Shown one piece after another: positions 1 to 11,649 of a DNA stretch of 31,472 nucleotides. Position 1 is the stretch's first letter, and each line of letters starts with the position of its first letter. The notes under the pieces were generated by a model. The model was not told the origin of the DNA, did not search any database, and worked only from the letters and a program-made list of their open reading frames with translations. The translations under genes were made by a program, and so were the position numbers. The DNA comes from Cochliopodium minus (Eukaryota; Discosea; Himatismenida; Cochliopodiidae), in assembly GCA_024220525.1 (NCBI GenBank), contig JAMYWO010000083.1, positions 29,104-60,575 on the forward strand. Reading direction: 5' to 3'.

Positions 1-77
1 AACACAATTCAAAAAATTTTGTTTCAAAGTAATTAGAATAATTAAAGATTTTTACAATTTTTATATAAAATATCACT
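1..77. repeat. Terminal direct repeat, left copy (77 bp)
   Basis: These 77 bases are identical to the last 77 bases of the window (31396-31472), with no mismatch. The repeat is AT-rich, has no reading frame and does not resemble the 87-bp elements elsewhere in the window. Seventy-seven is a common k-mer size in de Bruijn assemblers, so it is probably the closing overlap of a circular path or a shared repeat node rather than a biological terminal repeat. Confidence 0.95.
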
Positions 78-1080
78 CATATGCACAAGTAAAATTTTTC
101 AATGAATTTTTGGGATGACAACTACACACAAAAAAACATCTCAGAGTAAAATATGTTTATATTTTACTATTTAAAGTTTTGTGTTTTTAGAAAAGATGAG
201 AAAAAGGCGTGGATGATATTTTTTGTTTCAAATAAATTTGCTTTATTTGAAAAATGGAGAGTGTTTTCAGAATGTGTTAAGAATTAAACAATTTAATTCT
301 ATATATAAAAGAAAAGAAAAAGAATGGTATGAAAGACCAAATTTTCTTTTTTAAGGGATTGCTTTTATTTCAAATATTATATCTTTATTCTTTTTTTTTT
401 CAGTTAACTTGCAAATTAAAAACATTGTTAATTCATTAGTGTCCAAAAGTTATTAAGCATCATTTTAAAAAAAAGAATAAAGAGTATAAATTTTATAAAG
501 TTTTACAAAGGCACAAACATTTTAGTTTTTTTTTTTATATTTTCATAAGTTCTATATTTTTTTTATTTTTGATCAATAAAAAATTATTAGTTACTTTAAA
601 GTAGGATCGAAAAAAAATAAAAATGGAATAAATGAAGAATACAAAGAGATTTGCAAGTAATATCATTCTTAAATGTTTGTATTTGAAAATTTTTTTCCTT
701 GATAATCTTTCAAATGTTCTCAATAATTGATGGATAGAATTTAATAATTTCAAATTCTTTCAATTTTCAAATATTCAAAATAATTGTTTTATTACAACTA
801 TATAAAACCAAAAAGAAGGTATCTTGATGTTTGAAGATCAATTTATTGAAGGATTAAAAATGAAAAGTAAAATGGGGTGTAATTTAAAAAAAAAAAGTGA
901 TCATAACTGAAAAATTAATCTCCAAATACCTCACCTTGGATATTGGATGGATCTATTTCAATTTTAAATTAAAATACGATATCGGAATTTTTTTTATTCA
1001 CTCAATTTTGTTCAGAATATTAAAAATCAATCAAATGAACTTTAAAAAATTTCAGTTTTCTTATTGAATAAAATAAAAAA
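78..1080. other. Intergenic spacer upstream of the RGS-RasGEF gene
   Basis: I see no convincing gene here. The only longer open frame (535-753, minus strand) is low-complexity Phe/Ile/Lys sequence with no recognisable motif. The stretch is A/T-rich with homopolymer runs. The immediate upstream of the start codon at 1081 is A-rich, as for the other genes in the window. If the contig closes on itself, this spacer is continuous with 31204-31395. Confidence 0.6.
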
Positions 1081-4000
1081 ATGAAGAAGATTAATTTGAA
1101 AGAATTGTTGAAGAGCATGGGCGTGGAGGAATTGAATGAGATAATGAATTATCTTAAATCTAAAAATGAATCCTATTCTTTCAAATTTTGGCTTGGAATA
1201 GAAGTATGCCATTTGAATATTTAAAGAAATATCTTAAGAATAACTCATATACATATATTATCAATCTTTTAACATAAAATTCGTTAGGATTAAAATTAAT
1301 TGATTATTTTTTGTATAAAGGGATATATTTCAAAATCAAGAGTAAAATTTGGCAGAAATGAGGAAAAAGCAACAAAAGAAGAAATATATGAATGGAAAAA
1401 GAATGAATTGAATGATTTGTAAGAAAATCTTTTATAAATAATTCGAATAAATATATCCAATCAATAGTACAATAACCAAACAAATTTACCATATATAATC
1501 AAAGATTAATCTTATGAAGATAAAAAACAATCTTTAATCACTCATTTTTTGGTATAAATAAAATATTTCTGATTATCAACAATTTAAAACTATATAATGA
1601 GATCCATACTCACAAAAAAAATTCAAAAAATAATTTTGAATATATATCCTATTTCTTTAATATTTATTTCCACTTCTTTTTTATCAAAACAAAAATAATT
1701 TTTATACTTCTCAAAATATAGATACAAGATATATTTCTCATCCAAAAGTGAATTCTCCCAATGCATAAGTATCGAATGTCTTAATTCATACGAGAAAATA
1801 ACTAACGAAATACAAGATAAAGATATCGATAGTCTTATCATTACAAAGGCACTCAGATCATATCAGAGAGAAATTTCAAAAACTCTCCAGAGGATATTAT
1901 ACGAATTTTTCCGTTCAAAAATAAACAATAAAATCGATGAGAAAGTGAATGCCACGAAAAGGGTGATGAAGAAAGGAGAAGATTTGGATATACTCGTTAA
2001 AGGATCTTTATATGTAAGAAAAATCTCACAATTATATTATTATACCCTTATATATTGTAAATAAAGGATATATTGAGATACATATTCCTTGAAGTTCCTC
2101 AACGTAATCAATTTTCACATTTAAATTTTATTTATTTCAATGAATTAATCATGACTTTCTGATACTATCAGATTTATTTAGAAATGAGATCAATTTATTC
2201 ATGAATGGATATCCATCCTTCTCCAAGAATGGGATGGTTGCAAGAGAATCTTTAGCAATGTAATCATTTTTTTTTTTTTTTTTTTGAATTAATTGTTTAA
2301 ACAAACTTTAAAGTTTAAAAGATGATAGGTTGACCAACAACATTTTTGACAAGTCTTTTATCAAGACAAGAGGGACATATTTCGCTCACAACTTTATGAA
2401 TTTGCTCTTTCAACATGATCACTCCTATTTCAGAAAATATTTGGACTCATTTCTCCCTTTCATAGATAAAAAGAAACAAAATGATTATAAACTCATGGTC
2501 CTAAAAGTAAAAAATAATTTATTTTTTATTTTATGTTACAAATTTCTTATTTTTTTACTTTTTAGAAACCTGTTAAACCAATATTGGACCCCATTGAAAT
2601 CTTTACTAAAAAAGTGGAAGAATTCAATGGAGTTTTTCTTTTTCTCATCTCCAACTACACTACAGAGTTGATCGCCCAACAACTAACACTGATCGACTCC
2701 CAAATATATTATAACATCAACCAATTTGAGTTTGCGGATTTGAGTTGGACAAAAGAAGACGTGAAACATCAAAAATCACCCAATCTCGTTCTTTTTTATT
2801 CTCGTTTCAACCAAATATCACAATGGGTTTCTTCTGAAATTTTGCATGCGGAAAATAAAAAACTCTTCATTGAAAAGTTTATTTCTCTTGCAAAAGTAAA
2901 ATTATTTTTTATTGAAATTTTTTTATTTGTTAATTTTTAAAAATAAACGAATCATTTTTTTTTTAAAAAACAGCATTTAAGTATCATTGGAAATTTTAAT
3001 TGTATGATGGCTGTTGTTTCTGGATTAGGAAAAGCTTCAGTTTCAAGATTAAAAGAAGTTTGGGATGTAAAACATTTTTTTTTTGTAAAAAATAAAGATA
3101 ATCTTTTCATATTTTTGTTATTAGATGGTTTCTTCATTCAGGAAAGATGTCTTGAACAAATTGGAAGATCTTATGGAGGGAAAAAATAATTACATCAAAT
3201 ACAGAACCAAAATCAAAGAGTTTTTTGTTCAAGAAAGGCCGAGCATCCCATTCATGTCCATTATGTTGAGAGATTTGATCATAAGTTACGAAGTCCAGTC
3301 TAATTATGATGGTGATCTGATCAACTATGAGAAACTTCTTTCTTATTCGCATCAGGTAACCAAAATCTTGTCATTTCAAAAGTTCAAGTACGAAATACTC
3401 AAAACTGGAGATCTTTACAACCGATTGAAGCCTCTTACTTTTTGCGATGAAGAAAAGTTGTACGAAATTTCCTTAAAATTCAAACCATCCAAGATGATAA
3501 GCGAGGATGATCCTCTTAGCCAATTGAACAAGGAGATCATTGATACTCAATCAAAGGATTCCTATTCTCCACCTCCTCCTTCAAGAAAGATTAGCAGAAA
3601 GAGAGCTCAGAAGAGAGTTTCCTTGCAGCCAAACGCATTGAGCTCCATAAGCAAAACACCTGTGAAAGTAAAGTCTCCTAAACTTTCTGTTGCGGGAACT
3701 AACAACAAGGAAAATAATCTTGATCCCCTTTTACCTATAATGGGAAACCATCTTACTTTAAAACTTAACGAAGACAAACCAAAGACTCGTTTTTCTACGA
3801 TGAATATTGTTGATCATCCTGAAAAGTTTCGTTTTCAGCATTCCAATTCGAATCCTAACAGTGGAGGATCAAGCCCAAAAGAAAGATCCTTCAGCCCTAA
3901 AAAAAGCCCAAACAAAAGTTCTCCAAGCGTTGACCGGGATTTACATGCGACCGTCACTCTTCCGGACAAACATTCTCATTTCATCAAGTTTGATAGGAAC

Positions 4001-4453
4001 ACAAATTTCGAGGGATTTCTCAAGGTTCTCAAAAAGAAAAAAGCTTACCCTCCTTTGTTTTTTCGTAATTCTGAAAATAACTTAACAAAGATGGACAACA
4101 TCAACTTTTACGACTTTTTAGAATTACATGCACGTAATGTATATTGTTCTGATTCTCCTCCCACTATTTCAACTTCTATTTCTTTTCTTAATAACTCAAT
4201 AAGTACTGGATCAAGGGGATCTCGTGATGAGTCCTTGGACAGTCCCAAGGAGTTTAGTACTTCTTTTGAAGCCAATGAATTAACGGGTAACTTGAATATT
4301 CCTTTTCAAGATCAAGAAGATAGTGATGATATAGGTATCATTAACAGTGCTGGCAACACTCCTGATAAGAAACCCAAAAAGTTTCTTTCTTTTCACGTTA
4401 AAAAGGGAACCATCAACAAGATAAAGCTTGATGATTATACTATAGATTCTTGA
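1081..4453 (+). CDS. RGS-like domain / RasGEF (CDC25) fusion protein, 855 aa
   Basis: Spliced from nine exons: 1081-1203, 1321-1418, 1722-2013, 2067-2103, 2172-2259, 2329-2506, 2566-2895, 2974-3066 and 3125-4453. The frame stays open across all junctions (2568 bp). Residues about 5-140 resemble an RGS domain: FKFWLGIE matches the family's FW.a.E core, followed by EIYEWKK, then LRSYQREISKTL and EFFRSK at the end. Residues 170-270 may be a weak REM (RasGEFN) domain. Residues 280-535 are a clear CDC25-type RasGEF, with TTELIAQQLTLID, NFNCMMAVVSGL, SVSRLKEVW, PFMSIMLRDL and the closing LYEISLKFKPS. The tail is Ser/Pro/Lys-rich, with a possible Ras-binding-like fold near 687-755. RasGEFs load GTP on Ras; RGS domains speed GTP hydrolysis on G-alpha. 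The protein could therefore link the two pathways (inference). ATG 1081 is the first in frame, 12 bases after a stop. The 303-bp intron 2 and the 37-bp exon 4 are the least certain parts. Confidence 0.85.
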
Positions 4454-4851
4454 GAAAAATACATCGAAATTTTTCTTTTTTTCCTATTTTGAGATTCTGA
4501 TTTTTTTTTTCAAGTTTTATATTTGTACTAATAATTTGAGATTACTACAATATAATCAAGAATAAAATTTTTTAAAACAACAATTTCATTCTCTTACTTT
4601 TTTTTTAAATCAAATTCTTAACTTAACTTTTCTTTTTACCCAGAGTTTTAGCCAAGCAGTTAAAACGTGTACTTTTCTGATTTTTTGTTCGAAATGGAGA
4701 ACACATAAAAATTTAATTTCCAAGAAGAAAAAATAATAAAATAATTATACTGAGAAAAATAAAAATAAAAAAAATAATTTGTTTTGATTATTTCAAAAAA
4801 AAAAAGGATATAGGCTATACCTCACTTCATCTTTATAGTTAATCAAAGAGA
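4454..4851. other. Intergenic spacer between RasGEF and condensin genes
   Basis: This stretch of about 400 bp is A/T-rich and has no coding potential. A box-A-like string (4649-4660) and a box-B-like string (about 4687-4695) recall a tRNA, but the arms do not pair, so no tRNA is called. The stretch probably holds the 3' processing signals of the upstream gene and the promoter of the downstream one. No motif is clear enough to name. Confidence 0.5.
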
Positions 4852-7800
4852 ATGATAAATAATGAAAAAGAATTTATTATTCCAATTCACCCTGAAGAAT
4901 TGTTATTAAAGAAAAGGGATCGTTATTGTGTTGAAGAAATGGATATTCTGGCCATATCTGAAACTATATTAATTTCAAAATTGGATGGTATGATCAAAAA
5001 TTTTATAAATATACCAAATATCTCAATTATATTCTTTATAAATCAAGATATACAAGATAGATTGAATAATAATTGTTGTAATATCATATTCCATGAAAAT
5101 TTCGATCTTTTATATCACATGATGAATTCATATGTTCATATGCTCACAAAAAGGAAATCACAAGATTGTTATTTCAACGTATTATGTTCAAGTGTTGACG
5201 AATTGACAAAATCAATTTCGAGATATCAGAAGAATCCTCTCGAATCAAACGATGAACACAAAAAGAAATTGGCGGAATTCAAAATGGCAACAAAAATGTT
5301 TGTATTCATCTTTGCACATTCTATAGCTAAAGGAGAAGAGGAAGATATCAAAGAGCTAAAGAAGAACATGAGGAAAAAAAAGGTAAAAAAAAATCAATAG
5401 AAATAGAGTATTTCTCATTATATAATTGAATTTCACTCTACTGGATTCAATATATCCAAAAGATTAATTTATTATTTTATTTTATCATTGAAATAAAACA
5501 AAAAATTAAAATTAAACTTTTAATTTTCAATCATTTATAAAACAAAAACTATTAGGACAAAAACAAAGAATCAATGGCTTGGAACGGAGCAGCCATCAAA
5601 GAAAAATGTTTGTCAAGTCTAATAGAGCTGTTGGAACTCAACTTGGGGAGTTTGTGGTCTCTATCTGTCCCAGAAGAAGAGTTCACAAACTTGTTCGTTC
5701 TATTTTGTTCGACAATGTTGAAGAATGGGGCCAACACAAAGAACAAAGCAGTCAAAGATTGCATCTTCAGCATCTTCACTATCATCGTGCAGAAATACAA
5801 GCATTCTCTTTCTGTCGCCACTTCCCTTATCAGTTTGTTGTGCAACAATGAGCAAGCTACAAAGTCTGTGCCTGAGCTCATGGAACAGTTCGTAGACAAG
5901 AACGCAAATCCACAATTTGTTGGAGATATAATTAGGTAAATAGGAGTAATATTTATTTTTTCACAAATTTAATCATAAGATAATTTGTTTATTTTTATTT
6001 TCTTAAAATATTTTTTATTTTTTAAAATTTTTGTTTTAAATTTGTTCTATCCCAAAAAAACTTTTTGAAATGATTTGACTAATATTATAATTTTTTATGT
6101 TTGAAAAGTTATTGTTCCAAACTTTTTTATTAAATACATCATTTTTTATTTTTTTTTTTTTATTAAGAGAAATAGGTAAAATGGATACAGATCAAATGGG
6201 CGGAGAAAACGCAGCCATCAAAAACATTTCCAACTTCATCGTCTCTGTCTCCAAACAAGTCCCCAAAATCGTCTTGCAGAACATTTCTGTGATTGTTCCT
6301 CATCTTGATGGAGACAGTTATTTAATGAGAAACTCTGTTGTTCAGTCCATCGGCTTCATCATTTCCAACTTGTTGTCTTCCAAAAAAGAGAAGAAGAAAC
6401 CCAAAAAAAGCAAAGATAAAGGTGAAGAGGAAGAAGAAGATGAAGATGATGAAAAAAGGGTCGTTATAAACAAAGGTCAACTTTTTTTTACAAGTTTTAT
6501 AAAGATTTTTTATTTTATTAATAATTTTTCAAAACTTTTGTTTGTATTATTTTAAATATTTTTTATTGATAATTTTATTTTTATTTATAATTTTATTTTA
6601 GATGACGATGAAGAGGGAGAAGGGGAAGATGATGAAGACAAGGAGGCCCGTTCAGTAGTTTCTACTAGAGACTCTTTACTGGACATTTTGGAGGAGAGGT
6701 ACAGAGATATCAACGCTTTCACAAGGAGCAAAACCATCAAGACATGGGATCATCTCTGCCAAAATAAAATGATACCTTTAACTCGTTTGTTATCTATTTT
6801 GGAACTTAACATTGGAAGGTAAAAAAAAAATTGAAATTATAAAAATAAAAATTTAATTAAAATAAAAAAGTGATAAAAAATAAATTCTTGTTAAAATTAC
6901 AAAAAATAAGAAAATATAAAATTACAATAAAACAACAATAAAAAATTATTCAAAAAATTAAAAATTTAAAACTTTTTTTTGTAGATTAAAAGATAAAACA
7001 GCACATGTCAGAAAAAATGCAATACAGTTCATGAGAACAATTCTGCTTTACAACCCTTTTTCAGGAAACCTCAACCTTAATGCCTTTTTGCAAAAACAAG
7101 AAGAGTGCGAGCAAAGATTGTCCAAACAGCACGTGCAACTCGTGCAAAACAGTCAAGCTTCTCAGAATTCTCAATCACAAATTGATCAACAAGAAGTCTC
7201 CGACAAGATGAAGACTGTCGAGCAGGCCACCAAAGATTTGAAGCTCAGAATTTATCTTCGTGATTCTATCGAGTTTATCAATCTCATACAAACTTCCATC
7301 CCAACTTTTCTTCAACTTTTGGGATCGAAAACAGTTACTGATACGTAAAAACCTTTTTTTATTATGCATTTAAAATTAATTGTTTTAATTCTCAAATTAA
7401 ATTTTTGATTGTTTAATTGTTTTTGTTTTAAAACTTTTTTTATGTTTGTTTTTAGTATTGGAGCCATTCAATTTTTTTCTGTTGCTTGCACTTTCAATAT
7501 CAAAGAAGCTTTTGAAGGGTTGCACAAGTCAATGGTGTTGTTGTCGAGAGACAACAAAAACATCAAAGAAGCAATCATTGAGGCGTACAACATAACCTAC
7601 CTCAAAGTGCCTGCCAACCTCTCCAACAAGAACAAACAAAGTGCCATGATGATCGCGACAAATCTGATCAGTTTGACGAAAGGCGCTTCATTGGCTTTCT
7701 TGACATCCATGGAGTTGTTGGTAGAAGAGCTGATGAAGGAGGAACTCATTTCCAAAAGCGTGATCAAGGCTCTTTGGGAGATCTTTGAAACGGGATCCAC

Positions 7801-10800
7801 TTTGAAAGATACTTTGATTCTTCAGAAGGAGAATGTAGAGATGAGCAGCATCGGAGCTTTGATGATTCTTTCCATGGCTGCCAACTTCCGTCCCAACATC
7901 ATCAAATCCAACTTGAAGAAGCTCATCCAGTTTGCTATGAGCGCTCCTCGTGCGAAATCTGATCCTCTTTTCGCCAAAACCATTTGCGTTTCCCTTCAGA
8001 AACTTTCCAAAGTGGTTTCTCCAAAGAGCATCTCAAAAACCAACAAAGAAGAAAATGAGGACAAAAAGGAGAAGAAAGGAAGGAGGAAGAGCGATGTTCC
8101 CATTAAAGAGAAGAAGGAGGAGGATACCATTGAAGAGAACTTTGGGGAAAACAAGTATACTCCCACCCATCCCATCTTTTCCTTCATCTACGACGTTCTT
8201 TGTGATCCAGTGCCTCCTTCTGTTGTACCCAACGAAGAAGATGATGATAAAAAGAACAGCAAAAACAAAAATAACAAAAACACAAAGAAAAAGGACAAGC
8301 ATGGTTCTGAGGAAGATATCGAGAGTGATGAGGAAGATGAGAAGGATGACATGCTTGATGATGAGCTTCCCAAGGAGATTGCGCACGACATAGGCGGCTG
8401 GTTTTCTGTCTACGAACAAGCAATCAATGCGATCTACCTTCTCGCCAAAAACCCCGACAAGTACTGCGAGAAGATCATAAGGAAGATCTCCGCCTCGGTC
8501 GTTTCTTACGACAAAAAAAACTATGACATGAATGAACTCTCCAAGCTTATTTTTGTTGTCGGACATGTTGCTCTCAAACAGCTTGTTTATCTTGAGGAGA
8601 TCCAGAACCATCTCAAGCTCAAACAGAAGAAGAAGCAGATTTCTGACACGCAGAAGCAGAAGGAGAAGGAGAATACTTCCAACAACAAGAAGAAGAAGGA
8701 GAACATTGAGGAGGAGCTTGGTTTTAGCAAGAACAACGATGAGACTTTGGAAGATGAGTTCATTCAGAACATTGCCGAAAATCAGGTTATTGGAGGAAAT
8801 TTGTTAGGAAGGTAAGAAACTTTATCATATAAATCAAATTGTTTTTGTATATTGTCATTATTCATTTTATTTATTTTTTAAAATATTTTTATCATTTAAT
8901 TTTTGTTTTTTTTATGTTTTTTAATATTATTTAATTATTTTTATTCATTTATTTTTATTCATTTATTTTTATCATTTATTTTTATCATTTTTTTTTTGTT
9001 TTTTTTTGTTTTTAATATTATTTTAATTATTTTTATTCATTTATTTTTATTTTGATTCGTTTTAATTATTTTTAAATCTTTATTGTTATCATTTATTTTA
9101 TTATGAATAAAAAAAACGTTAGCTTTTGCCCTCTCATCATTTCCATTTGCTTGAACAAAGACGGAGCGTTCAGCAAAACCAACAAACATCTCCTGACAGC
9201 AGCAACACTGACATTAAGCAAGTACATGTGCGTGTCGAAAAAGTTCTGCGAAGAAAATCTGCGTCTCCTCTTCACCATCCTCCAAAAAAGCGAGTTCCCA
9301 TCCATCCGTTCCAACATTGTCATTTCTCTCGGTGATCTCGCATTTCGTTTCCCCAACTTGATCGAGCCTTGGTCTTCTCATCTTTACGATAGGTTGCAGG
9401 ACAAGAGCCAGAGTGTGCGTAAGAACACTTTGATGGTTCTCACCCACTTGATTTTGAATGACATGATCAAAATGAAAGGCCAGATTGGGCAGATGGTATA
9501 ATTTTTTTTTTCTCATTTAAAATTTTTTAATGTTTTTTAAATTATTATTTAATTTTTTTTTTTTTAAAGTTTATTTAATTTTATTTTTTTATTCATTTTT
9601 TTTTTATTTTTAATTTCATTTTTTAAAGCTTATTTTAATTTTTATTTTGTTTAAAAATTTTTGATTTGAATTCATTTTAACAATTTTTTAATATTTTTTT
9701 TTCAATTCTAAATTTTCATTTATTTTTTCTTATTTGAATTTTTTTGACAATTTTAATCCTTTTTTATTTTGATTTAATTATTTTTAATATTTTAATTTCA
9801 TTTTTTATTATTTTCTGATTATTTTTTATAAAAAGGCAATGTTAATTTTGGACTCAAACGAAAGAATAGCAAACTTGGCAAGATTGTTCTTCCACAAAAA
9901 AGGAGAAGTGATCTACAACGTCCTCGCAGACATCGTTTCCTCCCTCAGCAAAATAAAAGAGGAGCAACCAAGAATTCTCTCTTCGGACAACTACCACAAA
10001 GTGATGAAGTTCCTCCTCTCCTACGTCAAAAAAGAAACGCAGGTCGTCAATCTCGTAGATAAGTTGTGCCATAGATATAGAAATTCAAACAGTATCAGTC
10101 AACATAGAGGTCAACTTTTTATTTATTTTTAAATAAATTATCTTTATTTTTAATTTGAATTTTAATGATTTAACTTTTTTTTTGTTTTGCATTTTATTTT
10201 TAATTTTTTAATTTTTATTTTTTTTATTTTTTTATTTTTTTTATGCAAATTTTTTTTTTTTCTCAAATTTTTTAAAACAATTTAAATTCAATTTTGAATA
10301 GATAATTTTTTTTTTATTAACATATTTTTATTAAATTTGAAATGTTTATTTCATATTTACTAAAATTTCAATTTCTTTATTTTTTTTTTTTTTATTAAAC
10401 AGACATTTCTTCTTGCCTTTCTCTTTTGTCTCACTCGGACAAATCCCTCAGAAAACTTTTGGAAAGGGAAAAACTTTGGGCAGAAGTGGTCGCAGACGAA
10501 CACGTCTACATCTCCTTCCTCCAAATCATCACAAAGTCCAAGAAGTTCTCCAAGACCGACCTTAAAAACGTTCTCAACGAAATCAAGTCGAGAATGGACG
10601 AAGTTTACACCAAGAACAACCCCAACAAGGATCTCCCCACTGTCAAGGGTTTGCAGAATGTTAGGCTTTCAAGATCTGAAAATGATGGAACTTCTACAAC
10701 CCCTGCTCCAAAGTATTTTTCAAATTTTTTTTTCAATTTTTTAAAATTTATTTTAACATTTATTTTATTTTTTACTGTTTTATTTTTTTTGTTAATTTTC

Positions 10801-11487
10801 TTAATGATTTTAATTTTTTGTTGATAGATTTCTTATTTATTCCAATTTTAAAATTTTTTTTCAGTCTTATTTTATTATGTTTAAAGATTTGTTCAAAATA
10901 TTTTTTAACATTTTTTTAACATTTTTTTAAGATTATTTTCAATTTTTTATGTGTTATTATTAAAAAATATTTAATTTCTCTAATTTTTTGTTTTTAGAAA
11001 GACGAGAGGCAGAAGAGCCAATCCCAAAAAGAAACCGGCTACTAAGGGGAGACCTCCCAGAAAGAAAACCAGCAAATACCAGTCCAGCGACGAGGAGGCT
11101 GACGACAATGAGGAAGAACCTGAGTTGAATGAAGAAGAAGAAGAAAATGAAGTTGAGGAAGTAAGCAAAAGGGACCTAGACAAAGAAGATGAGGAAGAAA
11201 ACGAAGATAAAGAAGGTTTGAAATATTTTTTAAAAAAATAAAATAAAAATAAAAAAATAATAAAAAATGAAAAATAAAAATAAAAAAATAAAAAAATAAA
11301 AAAATAAAAAAAATAAAAAAATAAAAAAAATAAAAAAATCAAAAAATAAAAAAATAAAAAAATAAAAAAAATAAACTCATAACTTATATTTTGACACCTA
11401 TTTTTTGACATTTTTTTTGATTAATATTAGAAGAAGGTGGAGAGGATCATGTTGATGAGGATGAGGAAGATTTTGTTCAGAAGAAAC
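4852..11487 (+). CDS. NCAPD2: Condensin complex subunit 1 (NCAPD2/Cnd1), 3' end missing
   Basis: Eleven exons: 4852-5382, 5556-5935, 6168-6475, 6602-6818, 6985-7344, 7456-8811, 9123-9495, 9836-10109, 10403-10712, 10998-11215 and 11431-11487. They join in frame to 1461 residues before the N at 11488; human NCAPD2 is about 1400. NCAPD2 is the HEAT-repeat non-SMC subunit of condensin I, which compacts chromosomes with the SMC2/SMC4 ATPase. Diagnostic segments are PHLDGDSYLMRNSVVQ (exon 3), DINAFTRSKTIKTWDHL (exon 4), LKDKTAHVRKNAIQF then NPFSGNL (exon 5), SEFPSIRSNIVISLGDLAFR and FPNLIEPWSSHLYDRLQD (exon 7), and the LVDKLCHRYR segment (exon 8). Residues about 1060-1220 are the Cnd1 core. The family-typical N-terminal domain fills exon 1. 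Acidic/Lys-rich inserts lie in exons 3, 4 and 6. The C-terminus is basic then acidic, with an AT-hook-like GRPPRKK. Introns 3 and 8 both start with the uncommon donor GTCAAC. The final exon or exons are lost in the assembly gap. Confidence 0.95.
8931..9060. repeat. Degenerate T-rich tandem repeat in condensin intron 6
   Basis: The intron contains several near-copies of a 13-14 bp unit (ATTTATTTTTATC or ATTTATTTTTATTC). It lies inside the 311-bp intron 8812-9122, so it has no coding effect. Similar TTTAT-rich runs fill the other long condensin introns. Confidence 0.6.
11222..11372. repeat. (TAAAAAA)n-type low-complexity array in condensin intron 10
   Basis: Repeats of a 6-8 bp unit, mostly A with one T, fill the middle of the intron between exons 10 and 11 (11216-11430). 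The same unit type lies right after the N at 11488, so short reads could not have told the two arrays apart. This is a likely cause of the assembly break. Confidence 0.75.
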
Positions 11488-11488
11488 N
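11488..11488. other. Assembly gap shown as one N
   Basis: The only ambiguous base in the window lies directly after the last readable condensin codons (plus strand). It also lies ahead of the missing downstream exons of the minus-strand C2-MUN gene. Neither gene has a stop codon on its side of the N, so the real gap is certainly longer than one base. Confidence 0.85.
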
Positions 11489-11575
11489 AAAAAATAAAAA
11501 ATAAAAAATAAAAAATAAAAAATAAAAAATAAAAAATAAAAAATAAAAAACAAAAAATAAAAAATGAAAAACAAG
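11489..11575. repeat. (TAAAAAA)n heptamer array next to the gap
   Basis: About ten near-perfect copies of a heptamer (six A and one T) follow the N, then decay into AAAAAC and AAATG variants. The array is typical of sequence that stalls short-read assembly. The bases from 11576 to 11649 are also A/T-only and carry no exon on either strand. Confidence 0.85.
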
Positions 11576-11649
11576 AAAATTTAATTATAAATAAAAATTG
11601 AAAAATAAAAATAAAAATAATTAATGAAATGCTCTAAAAAAAAATTTAC

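Noticed and set aside
535-753. Minus-strand 72-codon open frame
   Set aside because: Low-complexity Phe/Ile/Lys sequence with no motif, in A/T-rich spacer where such frames arise by chance.
1304-1492. Minus-strand 62-codon open frame
   Set aside because: It is the shadow of plus-strand exon 2 of the RGS-RasGEF gene plus part of intron 2; the plus-strand reading joins in frame to a recognisable domain.
4637-4705. tRNA-like string with box A (TAGCCAAGCAGT) and box B (GTTCGAAAT)
   Set aside because: The acceptor and D arms do not pair, and the T arm pairs only by G-T wobbles and one A-T. No cloverleaf can be drawn, so it is at most a decayed tRNA or chance.
7950-8807. Several long Arg/Ser-rich or hydrophobic frames on both strands
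   Set aside because: They are shadows of the long condensin exon 7456-8811. The frame used there is the one that matches condensin D2 and joins both neighbouring exons.
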